A stretch of DNA of 64,000 nt from CBDCGS01 sp965216915 (GCA_965216915.1 CBDCGS010000001.1:124001-188000), one strand, 5' to 3'. Shown: positions 10,842-19,161, numbered from the stretch's first letter. Program-made: numbers and translations. The notes: generated by a model from the letters alone, not told the origin.

Positions 10842-11504
10842 ATGGGCCACATGGCTAGGCCATCTCGCCGGTGGCCGCGCGAGGCGCTGCGGCGGAGCGC
10901 GCTCTGCCTCGCCGCCGCCCTCGCCAGGCTCGCGCTCGCCGCCGGCTTTCCCGTCAAGGTGGAACGGAAGACCGTCGAGGTCGCGCTGCCCGGCGGGGGC
11001 GAGACGCTGATCTATACCCTCACCGCGCGGCACACCAACGCGCCCCGTTACCTCGGGAACGGTCACGCGTGGGTGCTCATCGACGACGAGCGGCGGATCG
11101 CCCTGCCCGGCTTGATCCCGTCGACCCGAATCCACAACGACCTGGGCGGCGCTTGGCGCATTTGCCTATCGCAGGGCACCGATGCCGAGACCGGCCACCG
11201 CCTTCTCAAGCTTGAGGACCAATCGGGCATCATCGAAATCGACCTCGACCCGGGCTGCCAGGTCGACGACTGGAAGCCACATCGGATCAGCCCGCTCAGC
11301 CGGGTGTGCGCGCGCTATCCGGAAATCGCCCTGCCTTGGGTGCCGTTCGGCGCCATCGAAACGGCGAGCGACAACCCGACCTACCGCGCCGGAGTCGACG
11401 AGACCGACGAGGCGGAATGTCGGCGCGGGCGCCCTTGGCCCGCAACGGCGCACCATACGAAGGCGGCCCGTTCGCCACGCCTCCCCGATGACCGGCTCCC
11501 CTGA
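10842..11504 (+). CDS. Tandem array paralogue 2: diverged member, probably secreted
   Basis: Same family as its two neighbours but much more diverged. It has a hydrophobic N-terminal segment (SALCLAAALARLALAAG) that looks like a signal peptide or anchor. The domain then shows WRICLSQGTDAETGHRLLKL, SGIIEIDLDPGC and VDDWKPHRISPLSRVC, the same order of motifs and Cys residues as paralogues 1 and 3. The C-terminal tail (about 40 residues, ending DDRLP) has no counterpart in them. ATG 10842 or ATG 10851 may be the start. The 3' end overlaps the start of paralogue 3 by 17 bp. Confidence 0.6.
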   Translation: MGHMARPSRRWPREALRRSALCLAAALARLALAAGFPVKVERKTVEVALPGGGETLIYTLTARHTNAPRYLGNGHAWVLIDDERRIALPGLIPSTRIHNDLGGAWRICLSQGTDAETGHRLLKLEDQSGIIEIDLDPGCQVDDWKPHRISPLSRVCARYPEIALPWVPFGAIETASDNPTYRAGVDETDEAECRRGRPWPATAHHTKAARSPRLPDDRLP

Positions 11505-12114
11505 CCCGACGGAAAAGCGGGGTCGCCTCGTACCTGGACGGCAAGATCAACTGACACGCCTCCAACACCTCCAAGCGCGCCGATATTTTTGGCCGGCGGC
11601 ACGGCAGCTGGCGTGCCGCTTGACGTGGTTCAGCCTCGCCATGGTGTTCATCCTCTACGAGGTGACGCACTCGGTCACCTTCGACCTGCCCAACGGCGGC
11701 GGGACCATGACCTATGCGCGGGTCTATCCGGCGCACGCGCTCGGCTTTTCGCACCGCTGGATCGCCATCTCGGACGCGCTTTCCGACTCACTCTTGTTCG
11801 ACGCGCCTTATGGCGGCAGCCGGATCTGCATGGCCCACGGCATCGCACCGAACACCGGTCACACGCTTCTTCGTCTGCGCGAATCATCCGGCATCGTTTG
11901 GATCGATCTAGACGAGGGGTGCTTGACCGACACCTGGAAACCGTACCAGAGCGGACCGGCGCGCAGACAATGCGATCATGGTCTCCACGTGAGAGACGCC
12001 GGATGGCAAGAGTTCGGTGTGATCGCCCCGTTTGGCTTCGACTTTGGCGGTGACCCGCAATACCGCGACGAAATCCTCCCGGAGGATTCGGAGAAATGCC
12101 GGTACCGCCCCTAG
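11488..12114 (+). CDS. Tandem array paralogue 3: unrecognised membrane-anchored protein
   Basis: A 208-residue protein with a charged N-terminal region, a membrane segment (LTWFSLAMVFILY near residues 43-56) and the shared domain: YGGSRICMAHGIAPNTGHTL, SGIVWIDLDEGC, DTWKPYQSGPARRQCDH, VRDAGW and IAPFGFDFGGDPQYRDEIL. It closely resembles paralogue 1, so the 1-3 duplication is more recent than the split from paralogue 2. Its stop codon TAG is also the first three bases of repeat copy B. Function unknown; the anchor plus conserved Cys suggest a periplasmic role. Confidence 0.6.
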   Translation: MTGSPDPTEKRGRLVPGRQDQLTRLQHLQARRYFWPAARQLACRLTWFSLAMVFILYEVTHSVTFDLPNGGGTMTYARVYPAHALGFSHRWIAISDALSDSLLFDAPYGGSRICMAHGIAPNTGHTLLRLRESSGIVWIDLDEGCLTDTWKPYQSGPARRQCDHGLHVRDAGWQEFGVIAPFGFDFGGDPQYRDEILPEDSEKCRYRP

Positions 12115-12215
12115 AGCATTTCACGCTCGCCTGTACTCACGCGAATGCTCTATCTCATTGTAATTGACGCAAATGCGTCGTCGCAGGTGATTCCACCTGC
12201 TCGGGATTTGCTCTA
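12112..12215 (+). repeat. Structured repeat, copy B (~104 bp, MITE-like)
   Basis: A complete copy running from TAGAGCATTTC to GATTTGCTCTA, so the ends are imperfect inverted repeats flanked by TA. It holds three possible hairpins: TAGAGCATT/AATGCTCTA (12112-12152), GACGC/GCGTC, and GCAGGTG/CACCTGC. Copy C at 27857 is nearly the same length and shares these stems, with compensating changes in the first. The opening TAG is the stop codon of paralogue 3. A further GC hairpin (CGCGCCG/CGGCGCG, about 12217-12236) follows and could terminate transcription. Confidence 0.8.
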
Positions 12216-12277
12216 GCGCGCCGAACGGCGGCGCGTCGACCCCTCTCGATCCATCGGGGTGACGCCGCGGCGGCGCG

Positions 12278-12523
12278 TCACGGCCCCATCGCTCGCATGG
12301 CGTGGAACAGCACGTCCGTCCCCTTGAGGTCGTCGGCCAACGTCGTCGGGTCGGTGATGTCGCACGAGACGAGCCCGCCGACACCGAGCGCCTTCACGTG
12401 ATCGGCCTTCGCCGGATCGCTCGCGTCGCGCACCGAGGCCTTCACCTCGTGCCCATGCGCCAGCAGGTCCTTGCACACCTGATAGCCGACATGGCCGTTG
12501 GCGCCCGTGACGAATGCCTTCAT
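12278..12523 (-). pseudogene. Truncated NAD(P)-binding NmrA/epimerase-like gene (N-terminal part only)
   Basis: An 81-residue fragment starting MKAFVTGANGHVGYQVCKDLL, the Rossmann motif of extended SDR/NmrA/dihydroflavonol-reductase-like proteins. It continues through VSCDITDPTTLADDL and DVLFHAMRAMGP to a stop. Intact relatives run to roughly 300 residues, so everything after the second beta-alpha unit, including the active site, is missing. The break lies about 60 bp from repeat copy B. It is unlikely to be functional. Confidence 0.7.
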
Positions 12524-12615
12524 CTGTTCCCCTCCGCGCAACCCGTGGGCTGTCCGTGCGGCGCCATCTTATCGAGAGCGAGCACCGCGTCACACAACGC
12601 AGCGCGGTGCGGCGG

Positions 12616-14262
12616 TCAGGCGGCGGGCCCATCCCGATCCTCGCGGATCATGTCGGCCGCCTTCTCGGCGATCATGATCACCGGCGCGTTGGTGTTGCCC
12701 GACGTGATCGTCGGCATGATCGAGGCGTCGACCACGCGCACGCCCGCAAGACCGTGGACGCGCAGCCGCTCGTCGACCACGGCACCCGGGTCCGCTTGCG
12801 CATCCGGGGCCATCTTGCAGGTGCCGACCGGGTGGAAGATCGTCGTGCCGATGTCGCCCGCCGCCTTGGCGAGCGCGTCGTCATCGGCGATCTCGGGCCC
12901 GGGCTTGAACTCCTCCGGCGCGAAGCGGGCGAGCGCGGGCATGGCGCAGATGCGCCGCGTGAGCCGGATCGCGGCCACCGCGACACGCCGGTCGGCTTCA
13001 GCGGCGAGGTAGTTGGGCTGGATTTCGGGCGGCGCGCTCGGCGCGGCGCCGGTGAGCCGCACGGTGCCGCGGCTCTCGGGGCGCAGGTTGCACACCGAGG
13101 TCGTGATGCCGGGGAACGGATGCAGGCTCTCGCCGAGCTTGTCCGTGCTCAGCGGCTGCACGTGATATTGCAAGTTGGCGCTCGCCTGCTCGGGGTCGGA
13201 TTTCGCGAAGCAGCCGAGCTGGCTCGGCGCCATGCTGAGCGGGCCGGAGCGGAAGAGCGCGTATTCGAGCGCCATCAGCGCGCGCCCGGTGAGGCTGTTC
13301 GCCCGCTCGTTGAGCGTGCGCGTGCCCTGCACCTTGTAGGCCATGCGGACCTGCAAATGGTCGTGCAGGTTGTCGCCGACGCCGGCAAGCGCATGCACCA
13401 CGGGGATGCCGTGCGCGCCGAGCAGCGCCGGCGGACCGACGCCGGAGCGTTGCAAGAGCACCGGCGAGCCGATCGCACCGGCGGTGAGCAACAGCTCGCC
13501 CGTGACGGTGGCGCACGCCGGCTCCCCCGCCAGCGTGAAGGTGAGGCCCGTGGCGCGCGTGCCGTCGAAGGTGATCTGCCCGGCCTCGGCATGGGTGAGG
13601 ACCGTGAGATTGGCCCGTGCGCGCGCAGGCCGCAGGAACGCCTTCGCCGTGCTCCAGCGCACACCGCGCCGCTGGTTGACCTGAAAGTAGCCGCAGCCCT
13701 CATTGTCGCCGCGGTTGAAGTCGTCGACGCGCGGAATGCCCGCCTCGGCCGCGGCCGCGCGGAAGGCATCCAGCACCTCCCACGAGAGCCGCTGCTCCTC
13801 GACGCGCCATTCGCCATCCGCGCCATGCGCCGCGTCGGCGCCGTGCACATGATCCTCGGAGCGGCGGAAATAGGGCAGCACGTCGTCCCACGCCCAGCCG
13901 AAATTGCCGAGCTGGCGCCAGTGATCGTAGTCGCGCGCCTGGCCGCGCATGTAGATCATGCCGTTGATCGAGGAGCAGCCGCCGAGCGTCTTGCCCCGCG
14001 CATAGGGGAGCGCACGGCCGTTCAAGCCCGGCACCGGCGCCGTGGTGTAGCACCAGTCGGTCCGCGGGTTGTTCATCGTGTAGAGGTAGCCGACGGGTAT
14101 GTGGATCCAGAGATAGCTGTCGCGCCCGCCGGCCTCGAGCAGGAGTACGCGTGTCGTCGGGTCGGCGGAGAGGCGGTTCGCGAGCACGCAGCCCGCCGTG
14201 CCCGCGCCGACGATGACGTAATCGAAGGTGCCGACGTCCCGCGTCATCAGGTCACGCGTCAT
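12616..14262 (-). CDS. GMC-family FAD oxidoreductase (choline/alcohol dehydrogenase type)
   Basis: A 548-residue glucose-methanol-choline oxidoreductase. The N-terminal FAD motif is YVIVGAGTAGCVLANRLS, followed by LLLEAGG. GGCSSINGMIYMRGQ is the GMC signature 1 and TAGAIGSPVLLQRSGVG is signature 2. The catalytic His lies in HPVGTCKMAPD near the C terminus. It oxidises an alcohol, but the substrate is unknown. It follows kynureninase with a TGATG overlap, so the two are coupled. The first 15 bases are nearly duplicated in tandem, giving ATG at 14262 and again at 14247 (MTRDL MTRDV); either could start translation. Confidence 0.88.
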   Translation of the reverse strand: MTRDLMTRDVGTFDYVIVGAGTAGCVLANRLSADPTTRVLLLEAGGRDSYLWIHIPVGYLYTMNNPRTDWCYTTAPVPGLNGRALPYARGKTLGGCSSINGMIYMRGQARDYDHWRQLGNFGWAWDDVLPYFRRSEDHVHGADAAHGADGEWRVEEQRLSWEVLDAFRAAAAEAGIPRVDDFNRGDNEGCGYFQVNQRRGVRWSTAKAFLRPARARANLTVLTHAEAGQITFDGTRATGLTFTLAGEPACATVTGELLLTAGAIGSPVLLQRSGVGPPALLGAHGIPVVHALAGVGDNLHDHLQVRMAYKVQGTRTLNERANSLTGRALMALEYALFRSGPLSMAPSQLGCFAKSDPEQASANLQYHVQPLSTDKLGESLHPFPGITTSVCNLRPESRGTVRLTGAAPSAPPEIQPNYLAAEADRRVAVAAIRLTRRICAMPALARFAPEEFKPGPEIADDDALAKAAGDIGTTIFHPVGTCKMAPDAQADPGAVVDERLRVHGLAGVRVVDASIMPTITSGNTNAPVIMIAEKAADMIREDRDGPAA

Positions 14263-15497
14263 CAGGTCACCCGGCGCCGCTCTTGGAATTCCGGAGCGCG
14301 CCAGGCCTCGGTCTGCAGCACCGCGCGCAACGTGTCCGCCGCATCCCACACGTCCGCATAGCGAAGGTAGAGCGGCGCGAAGCCGAAGCGGATGAGGTCG
14401 GGTGCGCGAAAATCGCCGATCACGCCGCGCGCGATCAGCGCCTGCATCACGGCGTAGCCCGCGCCATGTTGGAACGAGACCTGGCTGCCGCGGGCCGCGG
14501 CGTCGCGCGGGCTCGCAAGCGTCAGGCCGAGGCCGCCGCACGCCGCCTCGACACACGCGATGAAAAGCGCGGTCAGGCGCGCCGATTTGGCGCGGAGCGC
14601 CGGCATGCCGGCCTCGAGCAGCGGGTCGAGCGCGGCATCGAGCGCGGCGAGCTGGATCACCGGCGGCGTGCCGACGAGCATGCGGGCGATGCCGGGCGCG
14701 GGCTCGTACGGCCCGGCAAAGGCGAACGGCGCGGCATGGCCCATCCAGCCGGCGATGGGCTGACGCAGCGCGTCTTGCAGCGCCTCGGCGACGTAGAGAT
14801 AGGCGGGCGCGCCGGGGCCGCCATTAAGATATTTGTAGCCGCAGCCGACCGCGAGATCGACGGCGCAGCCGTTGAGGTCGAGCGGCACCGCGCCCGCGCT
14901 GTGGCTCAAGTCCCACAGCATGAGCGCGCCGGCCTCGTGTGCCGCGCGCGTCACGGCCGCCATGTCCCATAGCGCGCCGGTGCGGTAATCAACGTGGGTG
15001 AGCGTGAGCACGGCCGTGTTCTGATCGAGCGCATCCAGGACATCGGTGCCCGCGACCGAGCGGCAGGTCACAGCGTCGCCGAGCCAATCCGCGAGCCCGG
15101 CGGCGACGAAGCCGTCCGTCGGGAAGTTCTCCTCGTTGGTGAGAATCACGCGACGCCCCGGGTCGCGCATGAGCGCGGCGGCGAGCAGCTTGAACAGGTT
15201 CACCGAGGTCGAATCGCAGGCGATCACCTCGTTGGCCTTTGCGCCGATCAGCTGTGCGATCTTCGCGCCAACGGTCTCGGCGAGCGCAATCCAGCCGGCG
15301 TCGTTCCAGCTACGGATCAGCCCGCGGCCCCATTCGTCCGCCACCACGGCGCGCACCCGCTCGCGCGCGGCATGCGGCAGCGCGCCGAGCGAGTTGCCGT
15401 CGAGATAGATCACGCCCTCCGGCAACGCGAAGCGCGAACGGTATTCCTTGAGCGGGTCTTCGGCGTCGTGGGCGACGCAATCGGCGCGGGTCGGCAT
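14262..15497 (-). CDS. kynU: Kynureninase
   Basis: A 411-residue PLP enzyme that cleaves L-kynurenine to anthranilate and alanine. It has YLDGNSLGALP near residues 31-41, NEENFPTDGF (PLP phosphate region), WDLSHSAGAVP with the PLP-ring Asp near 196, and the PLP Lys in CGYKYLNGGPG (Lys222). The C-terminal domain carries SQVSFQHGAGYAVMQALI and DFRAPDLIRFGFAPLY. The ATG at 15497 gives MPTRADCVAHDAEDPL, a standard start. It diverges from tryptophan dioxygenase over only 56 bp, so the two promoters overlap or share an operator. The product would feed the anthranilate-CoA operon at 2.9-9.7 kb. Confidence 0.95.
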   Translation of the reverse strand: MPTRADCVAHDAEDPLKEYRSRFALPEGVIYLDGNSLGALPHAARERVRAVVADEWGRGLIRSWNDAGWIALAETVGAKIAQLIGAKANEVIACDSTSVNLFKLLAAALMRDPGRRVILTNEENFPTDGFVAAGLADWLGDAVTCRSVAGTDVLDALDQNTAVLTLTHVDYRTGALWDMAAVTRAAHEAGALMLWDLSHSAGAVPLDLNGCAVDLAVGCGYKYLNGGPGAPAYLYVAEALQDALRQPIAGWMGHAAPFAFAGPYEPAPGIARMLVGTPPVIQLAALDAALDPLLEAGMPALRAKSARLTALFIACVEAACGGLGLTLASPRDAAARGSQVSFQHGAGYAVMQALIARGVIGDFRAPDLIRFGFAPLYLRYADVWDAADTLRAVLQTEAWRAPEFQERRRVT

Positions 15498-15553
15498 GGC
15501 CGCATTCTGCCGCGTCGCGTTGGCGATTGCGATGGCGCGATGGAACACCCAAA

Positions 15554-16408
15554 ATGAGCGCCATGGCACGCCCAAAGGACAGACCCCCAGGCCTCCCCGA
15601 AGGCGCCGAGACCGAGTTCGCCGATCGGCTGAGCTATGGCGGCTATCTCGCGCTCGACGAGCTTCTCGCGTGTCAGCGCCCGGTTTCGGCTCAACATGAC
15701 GAGATGCTCTTCGTCATCATCCATCAGGCGACCGAGCTTTGGCTCAAGCTCGTGCTGCATGAGCTCGAGGGCGCGCTGACGCAGATCCGCGCGGATGATT
15801 TGCAGCCGGCCTTCAAGATGCTCGCGCGGGTCTCGCGCGTGCAATCGCAGCTCATCCAATCGTGGGACGTGCTGTCGACGCTGACGCCGAGCGAATATAT
15901 GAGCTTTCGCGGCGGCCTCGGCAGCGCCTCTGGCTTTCAATCGCACCAATATCGGCTCATCGAGTTCCGCCTCGGCAACAAGAACCCCGCGATGCTCGAG
16001 CCGCACCGGCACGACCCCGTGATCCACAAACGTCTCGCCGCCGCGCTCGCCGAGCCGAGCCTCTATGACGAGGCGATCCGGCTCCTCGCGGCGCGCGGTC
16101 TGGCGATCGACCCCGCGGTGCTGGAGCGCGACTGGCGCACCCGCCACACGCCACACCCCTCGGTGCACGCGGCGTGGCTCACCATCTACCGCGACACCGC
16201 GGCGCATTGGGATTTGTACGAGCTCGCGGAGAAGCTGGTCGACGTGGAAGACTGGTTCCAGCAATGGCGCTTTCGCCATGCGACCACGGTCGAGCGCGTG
16301 ATCGGGCATAAGCGCGGCACCGGCGGCACGGCCGGCGTCGGCTATCTGAAGGGGGCGCTCGACATGCGTTTCTTCCCCGAGCTATGGGACATCAGAACGG
16401 CGCTTTAA
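15554..16408 (+). CDS. kynA: Tryptophan 2,3-dioxygenase
   Basis: A heme dioxygenase of 284 residues that converts L-tryptophan to N-formylkynurenine. Diagnostic parts are IIHQATELWLK (His near 57 contacts substrate), SPSEYMSFRG-like text reading TPSEYMSFRGGLG, FQSHQYRLIEF, and the proximal heme His in RHATTVERVIG, followed by GTGGTAGVGYLK. Length and motif order match bacterial enzymes such as that of Xanthomonas. ATG 15554 is used; ATG 15563 is close by. It is the first gene of a rightward transcript with the dienelactone hydrolase fusion 26 bp downstream. No kynurenine formamidase homologue is recognisable in the window. Confidence 0.95.
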   Translation: MSAMARPKDRPPGLPEGAETEFADRLSYGGYLALDELLACQRPVSAQHDEMLFVIIHQATELWLKLVLHELEGALTQIRADDLQPAFKMLARVSRVQSQLIQSWDVLSTLTPSEYMSFRGGLGSASGFQSHQYRLIEFRLGNKNPAMLEPHRHDPVIHKRLAAALAEPSLYDEAIRLLAARGLAIDPAVLERDWRTRHTPHPSVHAAWLTIYRDTAAHWDLYELAEKLVDVEDWFQQWRFRHATTVERVIGHKRGTGGTAGVGYLKGALDMRFFPELWDIRTAL

Positions 16409-16434
16409 TGCGCTGAGGGTTGGGAGATGACCAC

Positions 16435-17682
16435 ATGACAGGCACCATGATTGACATTGCCGCGCCCGAGGGCGGGGCGAGCTTTGGCGGCTATCTCGCT
16501 TTGCCCGAGGGCGGCAGCGGGCCCGGGCTCGTCATCCTGCAGGAGATCTTCGGCATCAATTCGAGCTTGCGCCGGGTCGCCGATCTCTTCGCCGAGGAAG
16601 GCTATGTGACGCTCGTGCCCGATCTTTTCTGGCGCATGGAACCCGGCGTCGAGCTCGGCTATGACGAGGCCGATTTCGCGAAGGCGCTGGCGTTCTACGA
16701 GCGCTTCGATGTCGACCAGGGCGTGGCCGATATCGGCGCGGCGATCGCGGCGCTCCGCGCGCGCTCCGAATGCACCGGCAAGATCGGCAGCATGGGCTTT
16801 TGCCTTGGCGGGCTCCTCAACTATCTCACCGCCGCCCGCCATGACCCGGACGTCGCGATCTCGTTCTACGGCGTCGGCATCGAAAACGCGCTCGACGAGG
16901 CCCATGCCATCTCCTGCCCGCTCGTCCTCCATTTCGCGGGCGCCGACGGCTTCGTGCCGCCGGAGGCGGTCGAGGCGGTGCGCGCGCGGATCGGCGGGCG
17001 CGATGACGTGCAGATCTTCGTCTATCCGGGGGTCGACCATGCCTTCTACAACCGCGAGCGCGACGCGGTGTTTCACAGGCCGTCCGCGTTGATGGCTCAT
17101 TCGCGCACCATCGCCGCGCTGCGCCAAGCGATGGGGCCCCACTACCCCCTCGAGGAGCTGTGGGACCTACACCTCGATTACGAGTTCACGACCCGCGACA
17201 CCGGCAAGACCATGACGACGATGGTCGACCAGCCCTACGTCAACCACATCCCGACGATGACGGGCGGCACTGGCGCCAAGGAGCTCGCGCGCTTCTACGC
17301 CAATCACTTCATCCCAATCATGCCGAAGGACACGACCATGGTGCCGATCTCGCGCACCATCGGCGCCGACCGCGTGGTCGACGAGCTGCTCTTCTGCTTC
17401 ACCCATGATCAGGAGATCGACTGGATGCTGCCGGGCGTGAAGCCCACCGGCAAGCGCGTCGAGATTCCGCTGGTCGCGATCGTGAACTTTCGCGGCGACA
17501 AGCTCTATCACGAGCACATCTACTGGGATCAAGCCTCGGTGCTAGTGCAGATCGGTCTGCTCGACTCGACCGGCCTTCCGGTCGCGGGCATCGAGACGGC
17601 GCAGAAGGTCGCCGATGAGACCAAGCCTTCCAACACGCTCATGGCCCGTTGGGCCGAGAGCGCGCCCGACGCCCAGGATTAG
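16435..17682 (+). CDS. Dienelactone hydrolase fused to a SnoaL/NTF2-like domain
   Basis: A 415-residue two-domain protein. Residues 1 to about 225 are a dienelactone-hydrolase alpha/beta fold with nucleophile Cys123 in GFCLGGLL, Asp in AGADGFVPPE and His in YPGVDHAFYN, matching the classical Cys-Asp-His triad. Residues from about 245 on look like a SnoaL/NTF2-like domain (ELARFYANHFIP, KRVEIPLVAIVNFRGDKLYHEHIYWDQA). ATG 16435 follows GGGAGA. It is co-directional with tryptophan dioxygenase 26 bp upstream, so its hydrolase may serve tryptophan catabolism; whether it replaces the missing formamidase is speculation. Confidence 0.85.
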   Translation: MTGTMIDIAAPEGGASFGGYLALPEGGSGPGLVILQEIFGINSSLRRVADLFAEEGYVTLVPDLFWRMEPGVELGYDEADFAKALAFYERFDVDQGVADIGAAIAALRARSECTGKIGSMGFCLGGLLNYLTAARHDPDVAISFYGVGIENALDEAHAISCPLVLHFAGADGFVPPEAVEAVRARIGGRDDVQIFVYPGVDHAFYNRERDAVFHRPSALMAHSRTIAALRQAMGPHYPLEELWDLHLDYEFTTRDTGKTMTTMVDQPYVNHIPTMTGGTGAKELARFYANHFIPIMPKDTTMVPISRTIGADRVVDELLFCFTHDQEIDWMLPGVKPTGKRVEIPLVAIVNFRGDKLYHEHIYWDQASVLVQIGLLDSTGLPVAGIETAQKVADETKPSNTLMARWAESAPDAQD

Positions 17683-17697
17683 ACGGAGCGCGCCGCG

Positions 17698-17955
17698 ATG
17701 ATCGGAGCCTTGCTCGAACGCCTTGAAGACGCGGCGCTGCTCACCGGCGCGGGGGGCTTTGTCGACGACCTCTCGGTTAAGCCAGGCACCGCGCACGTGA
17801 CGGTCGCCGGGGCCCATGCGCAAGCCTGGTCGCCCCCTTTCTCGTTCGGCGTGCGCCAGCCGATGGAGCATTGGTGCATCACGACCGAGCGCGTGCGCTA
17901 CGCCGGCGAGCCGGTCGCGGAAGATGCGCTCGCCCTACTCAGCGCTCACCGCCGC
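17698..17955 (+). pseudogene. Remnant of a molybdenum hydroxylase large-subunit N terminus
   Basis: The text RLEDAALLTGAGGFVDDL and KPGTAHVTVAGAHAQA is the N terminus of a xanthine/CO dehydrogenase large (Mo-cofactor) subunit. It jumps directly to RQPMEHWC, then to VRYAGEPVAEDALALL. Compared with the family, about 40 residues between the first two blocks and about 10 between GEPVA and EDALALL are missing, and the frame soon dissolves. Intact subunits are about 780 residues long. Together with the next remnant it marks a region undergoing deletion. Confidence 0.7.
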
Positions 17956-18004
17956 GGTTTGACGCGGGCCGCGCGCTGGCGCTGATCGCCGCCGAACGCT
18001 CGCG

Positions 18005-18416
18005 GGCTACTGGCGCCGGCCCGACGCGGATGCCCGCGCGCTCTGCGGGGCTGGTATCGCACGGGCGACGTCGGCGACCAGGACGCCGATGGCGACCTGC
18101 TCATCACCGGGCCTGTCGACGACATGATCATCACCGGCGGTGAGAATGTGCTGCCGGTGGAAATTGAAAGCGTGCGCCCGCCGCACCCGGCGGTTACCGA
18201 CGTCGCGGTCGCGGGCTTGCCCGACGAGCGCGCTGGGGCCAGCAGGTCACCGCGTTCATCCGGCGCGCCGCGCCAGTCGACGAATCGGCGCGCGACGCGC
18301 ATTGCCGCGACTCGACCCTGGCCAATTTCAAGCGGCCGCGGCGCGACGATTTCGTCGTGGAGATCCCGAAATCACCTGTCGGAAACAAAATTGCGACGCA
18401 AGCTTATCGCCGGTGA
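18005..18416 (+). pseudogene. Frameshifted C-terminal remnant of an AMP-forming acyl-CoA ligase
   Basis: Three pieces in different frames together spell an acyl-CoA synthetase C-terminal domain. The first is GYWRRPDADARAL (from 18005). The second is WYRTGDVGDQDADGDLLITG plus DDMIITGGENVLPVEIE (from 18052). The third is WGQQVTAFIRR, NFKRPR and EIPKSPVGNKIATQAYRR (18234 to the stop at 18414-18416). The frame changes near 18047-18051 and 18232-18233. The catalytic Lys motif (SPVGNK) is still readable, so the decay looks fairly recent. The N-terminal two thirds is absent. Confidence 0.75.
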
Positions 18417-18476
18417 TTTTGAGGTGGAGTCGCAACCGCGTGGCTGCCCCCCGCGGCTGCGCGGGAATGCGGCGGC

Positions 18477-18836
18477 CTACTCCGGCCGCCAGGGCTCGTA
18501 GTCGCCGGTGGCACGCTCGCGCTGGCCGCCGCTCAGCACATGGCCGGGCGGGCGGTAGGCCTCGGCTGTGCCGGTGAGATTGGGCAGATGCGGCTTCTCC
18601 CAGTCCTTGACCTCGGGCGGTCTTTGGCTCGGCGCGGCGTCGCTGCTGTGATGCAGCCAGGCATGCCACGACGGCGGCACGCGCGAGGCGTCGATCTCGC
18701 CTTTGTAAATGACCCAGCGCCTCTTACGACCCTCGTGCGGGCGCATGCGCTCGCGGTAGTAGCGGTTGCCGAACTCGTCCTCACCGACAAGGACGCCGCG
18801 GAAGAATGTGAAAAGCCTCGTGCCGATGGTCGCCAT
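18477..18836 (-). CDS. NDUFA12-family complex I accessory subunit
   Basis: A 119-residue protein with the NDUFA12/B17.2 pattern: RLFTFFRGVLVGEDEFGNRYY, RRWVIYKGEIDASRVPPSWHAWLH and a C-terminal region with EKPHLPNLTGTAEAYRPPG. In mitochondria and alphaproteobacteria this is a supernumerary subunit of NADH:ubiquinone oxidoreductase on the matrix/cytoplasmic arm. It is one of the better lineage markers here. ATG 18836 is chosen because MATIGTRLF begins the conserved domain. It diverges from nrdJ and stands alone, not near complex I core genes. Confidence 0.88.
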   Translation of the reverse strand: MATIGTRLFTFFRGVLVGEDEFGNRYYRERMRPHEGRKRRWVIYKGEIDASRVPPSWHAWLHHSSDAAPSQRPPEVKDWEKPHLPNLTGTAEAYRPPGHVLSGGQRERATGDYEPWRPE

Positions 18837-19161
18837 TGGTCCCCGCGCGGTGAAACATCCGCCTCGATCTAATATGCGCGCGTTCCGGCGCCCCGGATTG
18901 CGCATCTTCGCTTATGGCATAAAGCGTGGGAGACCGTCCAGCGGCGCTCTCGGCGACGGCCTGTTTTTGCGCCGTGCTCAAGCACTTGGCGGTACGATCG
19001 GGTGGACGAGCGGCGCGCGGCCGCCGGCGCGTGTATCCTCATAATCGACCGCAATATAGCAATATATCTCGTTGTTATAGCTGCAATCTTTGACAAAACG
19101 ATAGCCGGAAATCCGGTTCGGTTGGGCGCCCCTCAGGATTTTGTGGTTTGTCACAATTTGG
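18837..19161. other. Non-coding stretch between NDUFA12 and nrdJ
   Basis: I see no gene here. The left part (18840-19020) is GC-rich. From about 19040 it turns AT-rich (AATATAGCAATATATCTCG at 19053-19071), with one weak NrdR-like core at about 19057-19072. It is then followed by the better candidate boxes upstream of nrdJ. Confidence 0.5.

Noticed and set aside
16435..17682. Naming the dienelactone hydrolase fusion a kynurenine formamidase
   Set aside because: The triad and fold are those of dienelactone hydrolases, and KynB has a different signature; only its position suggests the role.
19057..19072. A third NrdR-like box
   Set aside because: Only the AATATAT core matches and the flanking C/G positions do not; kept as a remark, not a site.
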